Below, piece after piece: positions 1-11,192 of a stretch of DNA of 64,000 nucleotides (its first letter is position 1; every line of letters starts with the position of its first letter). The translations under genes and the position numbers were made by a program. The notes beneath the pieces are model-generated. The model saw only the letters and a program-made list of their open reading frames with translations. It was not told where the DNA came from and made no database searches. This DNA is from Talaromyces rugulosus (Eukaryota; Ascomycota; Eurotiomycetes; Eurotiales; Trichocomaceae), in the NCBI RefSeq assembly GCF_013368755.1, contig NC_049564.1, forward strand, positions 194,001 to 258,000, read 5' to 3'.

Positions 1-744
1 GGCCACATATTTTATAGCTTCACCTTATGTACATCATATTCTCACTGAATGTGCAGCCTTGGAAGGCAACTCTTTTTTTTTGCCTAATCCTCGGGTCCTT
101 TTGAGTCCACAGCATGCGTGCGTCACTCTTTTGGCCTAGTGAAGCGTGACAGTCATCCTGATTGTTTGCGTTGGGGAAAACGAACCCATGCTATGAAAAC
201 AATCAATCTTGATTGCATTTGTCTCGATTGAAAAAATTAAGAAAGCGAGATCATTGCATGCGCACCCCATCATTTTTCGCTGCTCGTGCATTCAACTTGA
301 CTAGTCAGCAGGCTTGAAAAAGTCTTGTTGCAGTGCACTGTTTGGGAGCCACAACATACCTGTATGCAATTGCTGGACCGGTACGTGTATCAGCCTAGCC
401 TTCCTCTGGGAGTCACGGCGAATCGCGTCTTTTTGAATTTATCGCGCAAGCTATAGTGTATATTCTTGTATATGTATATCCTATATATGCTCTTTGAGAG
501 TGCAAGATTCGAAAATTTCCATGTTATAATCAGAAGCGGAGAACGGAACACGAACATTTCCTATGAATGAATGATTCTACTGTACAAAAAAAAAAATAAC
601 CATTTAAAAATGTTTGTCAGTAATACTAGACAGCTCCTTGCGTTGCGGCATTGATTCCTCTCCGAACGGCAGAAAAAGACCGACTTCCTCTCCGAATCCT
701 TACAGCGTTTCAACAAAAAATACAGTTGACAACTTTATTGAAGG
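1..744. other. Gene-free stretch
   Basis: I see no convincing coding region here. The stretch is moderately AT-rich and has short A/T runs, including an A-run near 585-596 and TATA-like sequence near 470-490, which could belong to the promoter of the following gene. Confidence 0.5.
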
Positions 745-1303
745 ATGTCTGACTCGTCTCCACCCAAAACAGGCACTGCACGAGCAGCGGCCATCAAACG
801 CATGCAAGAAGAAGCCCTGCACAACCTCCCGATAAACACCATATACATTGGCCTATAGATTCGGTCAGATCCCCCCCGCCCCAGGCGACTTCCACTGGGC
901 GTACTACCTCCACACGACGTCGCAGAGCGGCAGAAAGTATCACATCGCCAACACGCGCGATATCTGGACGGTGGAACACGGATCAGAAAGTGGGATCACT
1001 AAATCGTTATTCCTCTGCTGTTTGATCAAGATCGGAAGGGTGCCGGAGCACGAACATGGTCGGCTGGACTCTGTTATGCGGTCTTATGATGCAGACCTGG
1101 AAGCAATCCCCGGGGTCACCTGTCGCGTGTGGTTGTTGCACGTCCTGCAGAGACTCATTCGGGATGGGTTGGTGCGTTGCAGTGACAATGTAGATGCTGT
1201 GGAAGCCGAGTGCAAGACAATTGGAAACGAATATCGCGCTGAAGCAGCCATGAATAAACAGCCACGCCCTGTTGTCTGCTCTGCTCTTTTTCAGTGCGAA
1301 TAA
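745..1303 (+). pseudogene. DUF7770-like hypothetical protein, frameshifted
   Basis: An ATG at 745 opens a frame with a hydrophilic start (MSDSSPPKTG...) that ends at a TAG at about position 856, just after the stretch INTIYIGL. The next frame continues at once with YRFGQIPPAPGDFHWAYYL and runs to 1303. The two halves read as one protein of about 185 residues if a single base is restored near 850-858. There are no splice signals there, so I read it as a one-base indel rather than an intron. The second half (WAYYLHT, YHIANT, WTVEHG, LFLCCLIKIG) resembles a family of fungal proteins of unknown function that I associate from memory with DUF7770, often found in gene-poor or subtelomeric regions. 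No catalytic motif is visible. The family name is the least certain part; the frame break is directly visible. Confidence 0.55.
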
Positions 1304-1865
1304 ATACCAGCTGATATGAAGGGTACCTATGAATGGCCCTTATTCTCCTGCCATTCTTTGAATTCCGACTTTGAACGGATAGTACCTGGATGGAATTTGA
1401 TCTTCAAAGGGGAGAGATTGTTTCTGTCTAATTTTTATACCTCAGAAACTCTGGAGCCAGTATTATGTAACCCTTACCCCCATACATCATTTATCCAAGT
1501 CTTTTACAGATAAAGCCATAGCATTTCTTTTCGTATTACACAGAGTTTCGCACGGCAATAAGCATATTATTCATGTAATACTTAATTGGGCTGGTGAAAT
1601 CTCACCATTGCGTATACATACATGTAGTAGAAACCGCCTAGTAGAAAACCTTAAGCATTATAAATGCAGCTATAAATTAGTAGTTAAAAAAGAATAAGAA
1701 GCCCGTCGAAACAAAATCTCGTATCTGACTAAGACGGCCGCGGAATTGTCGCCGCGGGGCAAGTTCAAATGTTGCAGCAGCGAAACGCCCGGCATTTTCC
1801 TGCTCCAGGCTTATTATTCTTTCACCGATGGCGACATCTGGCCGTTCTTGACCAAGTATTTATAT

Positions 1866-2891
1866 ATGGCCTGGCCGAGACTTCTTGTCTCCTCTGTCGT
1901 TGTGTCCATGGGCGTTGGCATTCTCGGCTTCATCTCCTCCCTCGTCTACCAGCGCGGAATCTCAACCACGGCCAGAATGGCTGCAGCAGACGTCCAGGCT
2001 CCTGTGATCTCCCTGTCGCATGGCGGCGGTGCGTGTCCTCATTCATTCTCCAGCTAAATCAACCAGCAAGAAGCGTTCTCGTGGCTGACTATTTCACTTG
2101 CGACAGGCCCGATGCCCATCCTCGGCGACCCCGACCACAGGCATCTCGTCAACTCGTGGAAAACGCGCGTGCGCAAGGTGCTCAAGCTCAACACCCCAGA
2201 GGCCCCCAAAGCCATCATATTGGTGACAGCACACTGGTCTACCGGGCAGCCAACTATCTCGTCGGGCTCGAGACACGAACTGTACTACGACTACTACGGC
2301 TTTCCGCAGGAGGCCTACTCTCTCAAATACAATGCTAGCGGATCGCCCGACATTGCTCAAGAAATATTCAAGCGCCTACAAAAGGCCGGCTTTTCCCCGA
2401 AACTAGACGACAAGAGAGGCTGGGACCACGGCGTGTTTGTCCCGCTGAAAATGATCATCCCAGACGAGTCCATTCCCGTGATTCAGATGTCGGTATTGGA
2501 CTCGGAGGACCCGGAAGACCATTTCAAGATGGGACAAGCCATTTCCGATCTGCGCAAGGAAAATATCGCCATCATTGGATCCGGATATGCAACGTTCCAT
2601 AACCTGCGAGTCATGTTTAGCGGCAGCGCGAATACGCCGGCTTTCAAGGCGAACATTCGCGAGTGGTCCGAAGTGCTCAACGAGGCCGTCATGACCGAGG
2701 AGGCAGACAAGCGACTGGCCAAATTGAAACACTGGCGACAATTCCCGCATGCGTATACCATGCATCCTAACGGCGGAGCAGAGCATTTCCTGCCTCTCAT
2801 CGTGGCGGCGGGTGCAGCGGGCTCGGGCAAGGGTGGACTGTATGGAGACGAATACAAGGGGAACGACATGTTTTCGTTTTATTGGGAGTAG
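1866..2891 (+). CDS. LigB-type extradiol ring-cleavage dioxygenase (4,5-DOPA dioxygenase-like)
   Basis: Two exons, 1866-2028 and 2107-2891, flank a 78-bp intron (GTGCGT...ACAG). The splice joins LSHGG to GPMPILGDP in frame, giving 315 aa from the ATG at 1866 or 278 aa from the in-frame ATG at 1977. Expected histidines of the class III extradiol/LigB fold are present: LSHGGGP near the start, TAHW, WDHGVFVPL, and GSGYATFHNL in place of the usual GSG.S.HN. The family uses non-haem Fe(II) or Zn to open catechol rings, for example L-DOPA in betalain or muscaflavin formation. The longer start adds a hydrophobic segment (LLVSSVVVSMGVGILGF) that could anchor or target the protein, for instance to mitochondria. 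The gene ends TAG at 2889-2891. The substrate cannot be told from sequence. Confidence 0.88.
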
Positions 2892-3212
2892 GATGTTTAA
2901 ATATCTTTCCCAGCGTTGCATGTCGCCGATGACTCCAGTTCCTTTTATAGCATAGCTAGGCATGATGTGCAAAATACAATTTTAGCGTGATGCCTATCCA
3001 CAAGAGCCTAGGCACCTACTCTAGGCTAGACCACAGACAACAACTATGTTGACTTGAACATACTCGCAATAACTTAGGGCTGGAGGGGCATTTCCTAAAC
3101 GGGAAAGCGGTGTTATCTGTTTGTAAATGTCACATGACGCCTCATTGCTTACCGTTTGACCTCTCATCCTCTCCCATTCAGTCATTTCCACAGCACTCTT
3201 CTTTAGTCCATC

Positions 3213-4923
3213 ATGGGGCTTCTCGATTTACCACTAGAGCTCCTCTGGGATGTTTTCTCCCTTATCAGCAGAAATTATGCGCCAATAGAATTCCTCAAAC
3301 TTCGTCTCGTCTGTAGTAAGAAATCCCTCGAGCTCAATGATGCATGTTAATCTTCATTCTAACAAAGATCAATCTCATTTAGGAGGATTGGACTTTCATG
3401 TCCTCAACTACATCAGCAAGAATCTCAGTTTCTTCATGCGGCGTTTTTGGTTAGCAAAGCGCAACTTTGTCTTTGAGTGTCAATTCCATTCTCGCTTGAT
3501 CAACCACATGACTATCAACAACCATTACCGTGGATCAAGCGTCGTTGTGGATAAATTCGTTGAGATCAGTGACTACATACTCGATCGAGTCAACCATCTG
3601 CCAGAAACACGTCTGGAAATGAGGTCAAAGCATATAAATATCCTCCTTGATGAGATTGAAGATGGGCCTTTGAGAATAATAGACCCATACATGCTTCATT
3701 GGGTCCTTAGTTCTTCCACGCCATGCATAGATAATGGTTGGTGGGACGATTGGTGTTTGACGCCGCCATTTACTGGATTTGGAGACTATGAGTTCGAAGC
3801 TCCTTACTCCAACCATTTGCATGACTCTCAAGGTGCGGCAGTCATAATAGCCGCACGGAGTAATGACGTTGCACTGTTAGAATTGCTTATCATGGAGGGA
3901 TCGGAATACCCGATTGATTTGGTGATAGGGGATCCTCTGAACTATGCAGCGAAGGAAGGCTTTGAAGATGTTGCCAGACTCTTGATACACATGAAAGGAG
4001 CAGTACCAGTTTACGAAGAACTGCTTATCCCTTATGATATTCCTGACAATATTCCTGACAATATTTCTTACGTTTCTCACGATGAGTTGGATTTCGGCCG
4101 GACTTGGGATTTCGACTTAACAGGCATCCACTTCGCAGCACAATACGGCAGCGCCTCAATCCTCCGCACGATGATTGCTCTTGGATTCAATTTAGAAGTC
4201 ACAACTACAATGGCCAATCAAACGGCGTTACACATTGCTAGTATCTACGACAGCCAGGATTTCGCTAGGGTTTTACTTCAACACATCCGGGATGTCAACC
4301 CCAAGGATGCAGACGGTAACACCCCGCTCTTCTACGCAGCGAAAAACTATCAATCGGGAGTTTTCCGGGTACTATTAGCCGACATGCGTGTTGACATTAA
4401 TCTTAAAGATTACAAAGAAGTATCAATACTTAGTCGGGCAATAATGAACCAATCCACCAAGGACATTGAGTTGATTCTCGCTCGCAAAGATCTTATCATC
4501 GACTTCCGGGACTCTGAAATACTCGATGCTCTCACCTACGCTATATTAAATGGCAGTGAAGCTGTTGTGAAACTCTTGGTAAAATTGGATTGAATTAATA
4601 TAAATTTATTCGAGTTGGATCACTGGCAAGGCGCCTCGGGTCGAACGCCTTTGATGAAAGCTGTGCAGCGCGGCAGAAGCGAAATCGCACAGCTTCTTCT
4701 CGCTCACCCTGATATTGACATCAATGTACGCGACAGAGGTGGTGATACAGCCCTGATGATGGCTACGAGAATGGCCAATTCCTTTCTTGACATGATTCTA
4801 GCCCATCCTTGCGTTGATATCAATCTTAGAAACCACGATGGGCAAACCGCTCTTGCAATTGCACATGAGTATCAATATTCGGATGTGGCCCAGATACTAA
4901 TTGACGCTGGTGCAAGCGAATAA
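3213..4923 (+). pseudogene. F-box/ankyrin-repeat protein with one in-frame TGA
   Basis: Exon 1 (3213-3315) encodes an F-box-like N-terminus (MGLLDLPLELLWDVFSLI, then LKLRLVC). A 67-bp intron (3316-3382) follows, and exon 2 continues in frame. From about residue 135 there are degenerate ankyrin repeats (for example GDPLNYAAKEGFEDVARLLI, NQTALHIASIYDSQDFARVL, GNTPLFYAAKN). A TGA at 4591-4593 stops the frame at 437 aa. The same frame then continues through two more well-formed ankyrin repeats (GRTPLMKAVQRGRSEIAQLL, DTALMMATRMANSFLDMIL) to a TAA at 4921-4923, so the parent gene would encode about 547 aa. The break could be a real nonsense mutation (a CGA or TGG ancestor is one substitution away) or a sequencing error. 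Such proteins are generally thought to be adaptors for SCF ubiquitin ligases. A 12-bp tandem repeat near 4038-4062 lies inside the coding region. Confidence 0.8.
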
Positions 4924-5299
4924 ATTACGTGCTTTGAGGAAAGAGTTGTTGAAAGGTAAAAATATTGTGCGTGGGAAAGAGAAATGCCATATAGTTCGAC
5001 TTGAGTTTATGTACGCCGGCCCCTAAAGTTAAAGCCGATGTCGCATCGGCTACTAAAGTATGAGAAAGGTACGATCTACAGAGTAGTAGTAGGGCTAATT
5101 AGAAGTCCCAGTCACTTTATCGGCTTAATCAGTGGGGGTAAAAAGCTGGGTCTGGCCCCCATCCAAGGCCATCCTTAAAGATCGGGAACGAACCTCCCCG
5201 TAAATCTAGTCCTTACAAAAAAAAATATATCAACCTCATCTGCATATATTAATTTTGAAGATTTCACAAACAGTCATACAGCCAGATCAATATTTGAAT
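4924..5299. other. Intergenic stretch
   Basis: No gene is visible. It contains an A-rich run just before 5230 and the probable promoter of the small secreted protein downstream. Confidence 0.5.
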
Positions 5300-5824
5300 A
5301 TGAAGCTGCACGCCTCATTGCATTCAGCGTCTCTTCTGTCGCTTGCTTTGCAACCAGCCACCGCCACAGCGTCTCCGTCTACAGGCCATCTTGCCCGTCG
5401 TGACGATATTCCAAACTCCTACTACCATGACAAACAAAACGCCAAGGGCATGCCATACAATCTGTGTGATTCCTGTAGCTGCGGCGGAGATTGGTGGCAG
5501 GGTGGCAGCTGTGCTCTCTATCCCGACTATTACAGCTCCCCGAACCCCCCTCCTGCAGATGTATACCCCGTCGTCGTGCCGACCAGTCTCATGGAGCAAT
5601 TCGGCTCAGTAAACTCAAACAACCCATTATGCGGCCATGTTATGCATCTGACAGGCCCAAACAACGTCACTGTGAAAGCGGCTATTAGCGACACGGATAC
5701 TTTGGATGGTATTTTCATGTGCTACGATCTGTGGAATGTGTTTGGATATGACTTAAACAGTCCATCTTCTATGAATGTTACTTGGACATTGATTTCGAAT
5801 TATACTATTGGTCAAAAGGACTAA
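5300..5824 (+). CDS. Small secreted cysteine-containing protein, RlpA/barwin-like fold
   Basis: The ATG at 5300 starts a 174-aa single-exon protein. The N-terminus MKLHASLHSASLLSLALQ is signal-peptide-like, followed by a probable Lys/Arg-type processing site (LARRDD). The middle is Cys-rich (CDSCSCGGDWW..GSC). The C-terminal half has the layout of a double-psi beta-barrel: NPLCGHVMHL, then a VTVKAAISD strand, then a DLWNVFG region, as in RlpA-like, barwin and expansin-related secreted fungal proteins. The usual catalytic Asp of expansins is not clearly visible, so an inhibitor or cell-wall-binding role is as likely as wall loosening. Two NxT/S sites (NNVT, MNVT) fit secretion. The fold assignment is by pattern only; the secreted nature is more secure. 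Confidence 0.65.
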   Translation: MKLHASLHSASLLSLALQPATATASPSTGHLARRDDIPNSYYHDKQNAKGMPYNLCDSCSCGGDWWQGGSCALYPDYYSSPNPPPADVYPVVVPTSLMEQFGSVNSNNPLCGHVMHLTGPNNVTVKAAISDTDTLDGIFMCYDLWNVFGYDLNSPSSMNVTWTLISNYTIGQKD

Positions 5825-5989
5825 GACCACCTTTATCAATTCCCATTTTTGTATTCTACCTTTCCACTAGAAGATATTTTACCTCAAGGCTGGCTTGGCT
5901 ATGTAACATCCTTGCATGAAATAATAAACTTCTAGAATAATCGTTACATATTAATCTCAGCATATTTCTCACACTCACAAAATAGCTTC

Positions 5990-7638
5990 CTACAGGCGAG
6001 CTACTTCGACAACAGGGGTGCCATTCGGTAGCTTCAAGTCCAGCGGGATACCATCTTTGAAATTTTCCTTATAAGACCGCCCTTTCCTCCTTGCCATCAC
6101 TTCATCGACATGTTTGTACATATCATAACTATAGCATCGAAATGTCAATTAGCATCGTTTCAAATTAACCCACCAAATTACACACAAAGCCAACTTACCC
6201 ATTCATTTCCTCAATTGTGAGTTTTCCTTTTTCATTCTCGACGCTGTATAGCTTATTGTTTGTGTTACTTGAGAAGCCTATTATTTGTTATTACTTCGCC
6301 ATCTTGTGTCAGGGATTGAGGTATCTTACCAATACGTTCGTTGATATTATAGGCTGCTTTTGCCGCCGCAGATTGGACCTTTGTGGCGCGAGGGAGTCGT
6401 ATTTCCTGGTAGATTGAAAGTGTTTCGTGGACATCTCCGGAAAAGTAAGCCTTGCTAAAAAGTATTCCAAGTGCTGCTGCGTCTTCTATTGCCATGCAGG
6501 CTCCTTGGCTTTGGTGAGGCATCATCTAACATGGTTATGTTAGCATCCATAACATTTTATCATGGGTTATATACGCACTGGATGTCCGGCATCTCCCAAC
6601 AGACAAACCATGCTTCGGGTTATATAGGGATACGGCTGGCTGAAACGAATTAGTCAGTGGCTGGAGAGATGTCGACTCAAAGGCATACTTACTGCACCCA
6701 TAAACGCCACGGCTGGATCTCCTTTCCTATAGAGAGATGGCCAAATACATGACGATCAAGCTCTGGATATGGTGCTAGGAGTTCTTCCACCGAAAGGTCC
6801 TCTCCACCCCATGTGTGGTTGGTATAGTCTCCCTGTGCTCGGGGGAAGAAGCAATAGTAGGAGAGCAAGCGGCCACCATTGCAAGGTGACAGCACAATTT
6901 TATCCCATTTTCCTTCTTGACCGCCCCAGTATTCCAATGCATCATGCTTAGAGTAGTCGACGAGGCCCAGACGAACTGCGTCTTCGGTGCGCACATTGGC
7001 ATGGAGACAACTCGACTCTGAAGGTCTCTTTTCCGGGTTGAGGCCGATTATCTTGCGAACAGCAGAACCAATACCGTCGGCACCAATTATGAGATCGTGG
7101 TGAACGGTTTTCCCATTAGTGAAAGTAATCATCCCATTGACTAGGTCAATGTCCTCGCACTGAGCAGTCCACATGAGCTTGGTTCTTGGTCGAAACAGCA
7201 TGGTTGCAGACATACCTGGTGATGAACCAAAAGCTTAGCCCGTATTCCCTCACCCTCCTCCTCCAGAGCCGAGTCCTTGAGCATTGCATGCATATACTGC
7301 CGGTGGAACATGTTGTAGACATATCCCCAGCGCTCCTCATAGTCATCCAAGGCATACGTGCTGACCGGCTCTCCGGTCTTCCAGTCCCGGTTGATGAGCT
7401 TTCGAAGTACGACCGGGTCGCCTTTCGCGACATCAACATTCCACTCATGCAGCCACCGTGTACCATTGGCAGCACATGATACAGAGGCTCCTACCTCACC
7501 AGCAAAATCGTTGCGCTCGTAAATGGTTACCTCATGGCCGGCTCGACGGAGTGCGATGGCCACGGACATGCCGCCAATGCCGCCGCCAATCACTCCAACA
7601 CTGAGACGCCGCCAGTTGTATTCATGAGGAGAGCTCAT
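5990..7638 (-). CDS. FAD-dependent monooxygenase (salicylate hydroxylase-like)
   Basis: Six exons on the minus strand: 7638-7216, 7159-6693, 6639-6579, 6525-6330, 6277-6199 and 6128-5990. The introns are 52-70 bp with normal GT-AG ends, and together the exons give 454 aa in one frame. The N-terminus has the Rossmann fingerprint VGVIGGGIGGMS followed by the acidic YERND strand. The DG motif is LIIGADGIGSAVR, and the FAD-ribityl GD motif is GDAGHPMMPHQSQGA, formed across a splice junction. This is the full set for group A aromatic hydroxylases such as salicylate hydroxylase or 6-hydroxynicotinate monooxygenase. These use NAD(P)H and O2 to hydroxylate, often decarboxylatively, an aromatic acid. 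No membrane segment is evident. The first intron boundary was chosen at 7160/7215 because it joins VHHQ to CEDIDLVNG. The substrate is unknown. Confidence 0.88.
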
Positions 7639-8401
7639 TTTTTAAAGTGCTGTAGTATGCAGCTGCTCAGTGATCCAGATATGGTAGTTAAATGGCAGAT
7701 AGATGGACCGTTGATCGCGCGTCTCCTCGCTTTGGGTTGTTCTTGGTACAAAAGCAACGCACACATTCCACTCCCCTTATATATGAACACCCAGAATTAA
7801 TTTTCTTTCCAAGATAACATCATGGGCTCCAGCTATCTCGTTCGTATCTCTTGGTTTCCGTCCCGGACCGAGGGCTTCGGAAGCAAATATTACCGCATTA
7901 GGAAAGAACATACCCGACGGAAGTCTTCGGGTGTCCAACTCTGTCTTATCTGACCAGCGTACGACTCACAAAGCTACTTGGCTAATACTTATAAAAAGGA
8001 TAATTGGCGGGCAAGGGCATTGTTATCTACGAATTGACGCCTGTGCGTTTGAATTTGGTGTACGACGACGCTATTTGTCGAGATTCCAGTCCAGCCAGTG
8101 CTCGTGAATTCTGTGAAATTGCCCAGGCAACGTTCCTCTTCGTCACTAAACTACATGAAGTCGACATTCAAACAATTGAACTATTTATTATCAGAATATT
8201 AACATTAAATACAGACCAGAGTATAAAGCAATCAACCAATCAGTGGGCTGCACCAGACCCACCAAGCATAGCTCCTGCAGGCGCGACGCGGTTCGCACTT
8301 CAAATAAATTCATCGACACAGTCGAACGTCGGCAGCTGGGTTAAAGATCAATGCGTGAGTAAATCAATCGTTTACTTTACTGGATTTAACAAGTTGGATA
8401 A
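7639..8401. other. Intergenic region between two divergently oriented genes
   Basis: This should hold the promoters of the FAD monooxygenase (left) and the DUF3431 gene (right). A long open frame on the plus strand (8004-8756) overlaps the DUF3431 gene in another frame, has no recognisable domain and is treated as chance. Confidence 0.5.
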
Positions 8402-9523
8402 ATGCCTCGCAGAATCAATAGAGCGCTCGTTCAGTTCGCCGTCTTCTGTGGCTTACTATCGTTTATTCTCTTCGTCAATCGCCCCCAGAGGTCGACAGAC
8501 AAGTTATTTTCATGGAATACTGTTCGCTATAAGACTACCTCTCGCACACTGCCTGAGTCACGCGGCATTTGTCCTCATCTTTCCGGCAGCAAGAAACCGG
8601 CGCTGGTGGTGGCTCGCGTCTCAGGTGATGGCGACCCAAAATGGGTTGATGCGCTGTCGGACAAGTATCATGCCTGTGTCTACACGGCTGATGCGCCAAT
8701 CGACGGGACATCAAAATTTCTACAGGTGCCAGCAAACCGTGGGCATGAAGCGATGACCTACTTGACCTTTATAATCGACAATTACGACCAGATCCCGGAG
8801 AGGGGCGCCGTCTTTGTCCACGGGTCGCGCTGGGCATGGCACAATGACGAGCCTGTATATGATAATGCAGCCCTGTTAGCAGACCTGGATGTATCCGCGG
8901 CCCTTGGTCCGTGGGGGTATCATAACTTACGTTGTGATTGGAGTGTCAGCACGTGTCCGGCTACGGCCAAACCACAGGGGAGTCTAGAATTGTCGTTGAA
9001 AGCCAAGGTCAGCCCATGGGATGCACGCGCGGTATCTGATAGTCTTCTGCCAGGGGCATTGGAAAGTGTATTTGGCGGCGATAAGCGCACTTTGAAAAGA
9101 GATGACAATCCTGAGAGACATTTTGCTCCCGGCCGACATGATATTCTGCGCTCCCAGTGTTGCGCACAATTCGTTGTTGCAAAAGCAAACATTCTACAAC
9201 ACTCGCGCGACGAGTACATCGCATTGAGACAGTGGCTCCTCGATAGTGGCGACAACAGGGAGGCGGCGCCTCGTGATGACCGTGTCGCCGGCCGGATTCT
9301 GTCTTACATGTGGCATGTTCTTTTTATCGCCCATGATGACCAGACAAATGGTATCTCTCTCGAGGGACTCAACAGCGCAGCATGTCCACGAGCGGAGGAT
9401 TGCTATTGTCGTCTATACGGACGCTGCAATCTAGAGCACTGCAGCGCAGGCAGCTGTCGGGGCCAGTATAGCATCCCGCCAAACTTTAGGGTGCCGGATG
9501 ACTGGGCTGTGACGCATCCCTGA
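8402..9523 (+). CDS. DUF3431 domain protein, type II membrane topology
   Basis: Single exon, 373 aa, from ATG at 8402 to TGA. Residues 8-26 (LVQFAVFCGLLSFILFVN) form one hydrophobic segment after a basic MPRRINR start, which predicts a type II Golgi/ER-lumen protein. The body carries the conserved features I know from fungal DUF3431 proteins: LVVARVSGD, YTADAP near a strand turn, RGHEAMTYLTFIIDNYD, FVHGSRWAWHND, and GPWGYHNLRCDW. A Cys-rich C-terminal section (CPRAEDCYCRLYGRCNLEHC) could be disulfide-bonded. The family is often found near secondary-metabolite or glycan genes and looks glycosyltransferase-like, but no activity is established. Its neighbours, an FAD hydroxylase and a deaminase, do not settle its role. 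Confidence 0.85.
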   Translation: MPRRINRALVQFAVFCGLLSFILFVNRPQRSTDKLFSWNTVRYKTTSRTLPESRGICPHLSGSKKPALVVARVSGDGDPKWVDALSDKYHACVYTADAPIDGTSKFLQVPANRGHEAMTYLTFIIDNYDQIPERGAVFVHGSRWAWHNDEPVYDNAALLADLDVSAALGPWGYHNLRCDWSVSTCPATAKPQGSLELSLKAKVSPWDARAVSDSLLPGALESVFGGDKRTLKRDDNPERHFAPGRHDILRSQCCAQFVVAKANILQHSRDEYIALRQWLLDSGDNREAAPRDDRVAGRILSYMWHVLFIAHDDQTNGISLEGLNSAACPRAEDCYCRLYGRCNLEHCSAGSCRGQYSIPPNFRVPDDWAVTHP

Positions 9524-9649
9524 GTCGTGGCAAAAGAAAGACAACCCACAAGTTCGCCGCCACTTGATGTGGCATTATTGAATATCCAAATTTCACGTTT
9601 CTTTTTCCATTCAGTCTAAACCTTGTTTGATCTCAGGCACTCGTGCATC

Positions 9650-10045
9650 ATGCCCCTCTCTACCGCAGAAGCAGATCTCATCAAACGAGCGACCTCGGCC
9701 GTCAATAGCATTCCGCCCTCTGATGTCCACAGCGTAGCTAGTGCCGCTATTGACAGCAATGACCAGGTTTTCACGGGCGTCAATGTTCACCACTTCACGG
9801 GTGGACCATGTGCCGAACTGGTCGTGCTCGGCATGGCCGCAGCAGCCGGAGCATCCAAACTGACACACATTGTCGCGATAGCGAACAACCAAGGCGGGAT
9901 TCCGAGCCCCTGTGGACGCTGTCGTCAGGTGCTATTCGACCTGCAGCCGCAAATCAAAGCCATTGTGGCCGAAGATGGGGGAGGGCCGAGGGCTATGGCG
10001 ATCACGGATCTGCTTCCTTATACGTATACCTATAAACAAGCATAG
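9650..10045 (+). CDS. Blasticidin-S deaminase-like cytidine deaminase family enzyme
   Basis: Single exon, 131 aa from the ATG at 9650. It shows the cytidine-deaminase zinc site [12 protein letters not shown] and [10 protein letters not shown]. By residue count the ligands fall at Cys54, Cys88 and Cys91, with the proton-shuttling Glu at 56. I recall the same numbering for the blasticidin-S deaminase of Aspergillus terreus (130 aa). The whole length and the [11 protein letters not shown] stretch match that enzyme rather than ordinary nucleoside cytidine deaminases. BSD converts the cytosine ring of the nucleoside antibiotic blasticidin S to uracil, giving resistance. Whether this copy acts on blasticidin or on a related cytosine nucleoside is inference. 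It follows the DUF3431 gene on the same strand with a short spacer (about 126 bp). Confidence 0.87.
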   Translation: MPLSTAEADLIKRATSAVNSIPPSDVHSVASAAIDSNDQVFTGVNVHHFTGGPCAELVVLGMAAAAGASKLTHIVAIANNQGGIPSPCGRCRQVLFDLQPQIKAIVAEDGGGPRAMAITDLLPYTYTYKQA

Positions 10046-10899
10046 CATGCCAAGCGTCAGCGCGATATGTCCATGAGAGTATATTTTTGATGCGATATCT
10101 CCAAGAGAATATTAATGGGGGTTCTGACGATGTCGACAAAAGATTGTTCCATCACAAATGGGATATATTGATCCCGTGGATTCAGTTCGGCAAAATGATG
10201 TTTCCTCTTCATACCCAATGGCAGACGAACGAACGAAATAAGCAAGTGACTTACGTGTGTATATTTCATTGCATGTGTTTTGCTCCAACCAGTTGATTGT
10301 GTTGAATGTGTTGCATTCCTTGCAATATTTAGATCTAAAAGCAATGCCATTCTTTTATATTTATACTACAGCTATCTAGTCATCCCACTACGGAAAAATC
10401 AAACCACCATCCAAGCAGTCAAATTCCTAACCCTTAAACTACCCTTCTAAGCATGCCAGTGACGTCCACCTTATACATCCTGAATAGTCACTGACGGAGG
10501 CGCGCATCGAAACGAACAATACGCTGTCACTGAGCGTAATGGCCGATACAAAACCATTCATCTGGTATCAGAATGACTCATCGCATGTCACCATGATTGG
10601 CTGTTCCGCTTATCGTCGCGATAGCCGGGTCCCAGATAGGATTAGCTCATATGTACGGTATTGATACGTTCGACCATTAATACGGCGTACACTGCGCCGC
10701 CATCCGGCCTGCCGCAGCTTCAACCGCCATGATACGTGGGAAAAGACCTCAGGAGTGTGACCAGCTTGTTGGTTGTTTTCAACAAGGAGCCACTATGGAT
10801 GCCAATGCCAAATCCAGTCAAACCAGCCGCTGGAAGCACGACGGCGGGCCTCTGTAATACACGCTTTTCCGCATACAGGTTGTAATTTACAGTGTATTC
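10046..10899. other. Intergenic region
   Basis: No gene is supported. Small open frames on both strands show no domain features. Confidence 0.5.
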
Positions 10900-11093
10900 T
10901 TGTATTACTGTAACTTTACCGCCCTCCTTAACCATCTTCCAGAGTCAATCTCTCTCTCTCCTCCTACATCCTCAACCCTCGTTTGTTGCTCGACAACGAC
11001 AACTCCCCCTCCTCGTCACTGCAGAAGAGCAACCCAGGCGTCCGTCTTTCCCCTTTTTTCCCCTCTCCTCGTCAGCCTCACCGTCATTCAGTC

Positions 11094-11192
11094 ATGGCGG
11101 CGGTTGCAGTCTCAGTCTTCGTCAGTCCCCGCAACTCCAGCGCCCACTACTTCCAACCGCAACAGCGCGCTGTCCTCGACTGCAACGGATAA
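11094..11192 (+). promoter_or_regulatory. Possible upstream ORF in the bZIP leader
   Basis: This is a 32-codon ATG-initiated frame that ends before, and lies out of frame with, the bZIP coding sequence. Gcn4/CPC1-type mRNAs are translationally controlled by uORFs, so it may be functional if the transcript starts upstream. It may equally be a chance overlap with a coding exon. Confidence 0.2.

Noticed and set aside
8004..8756. 250-codon plus-strand open frame
   Set aside because: It overlaps the well-supported DUF3431 gene in another frame, has low-complexity composition and no domain.
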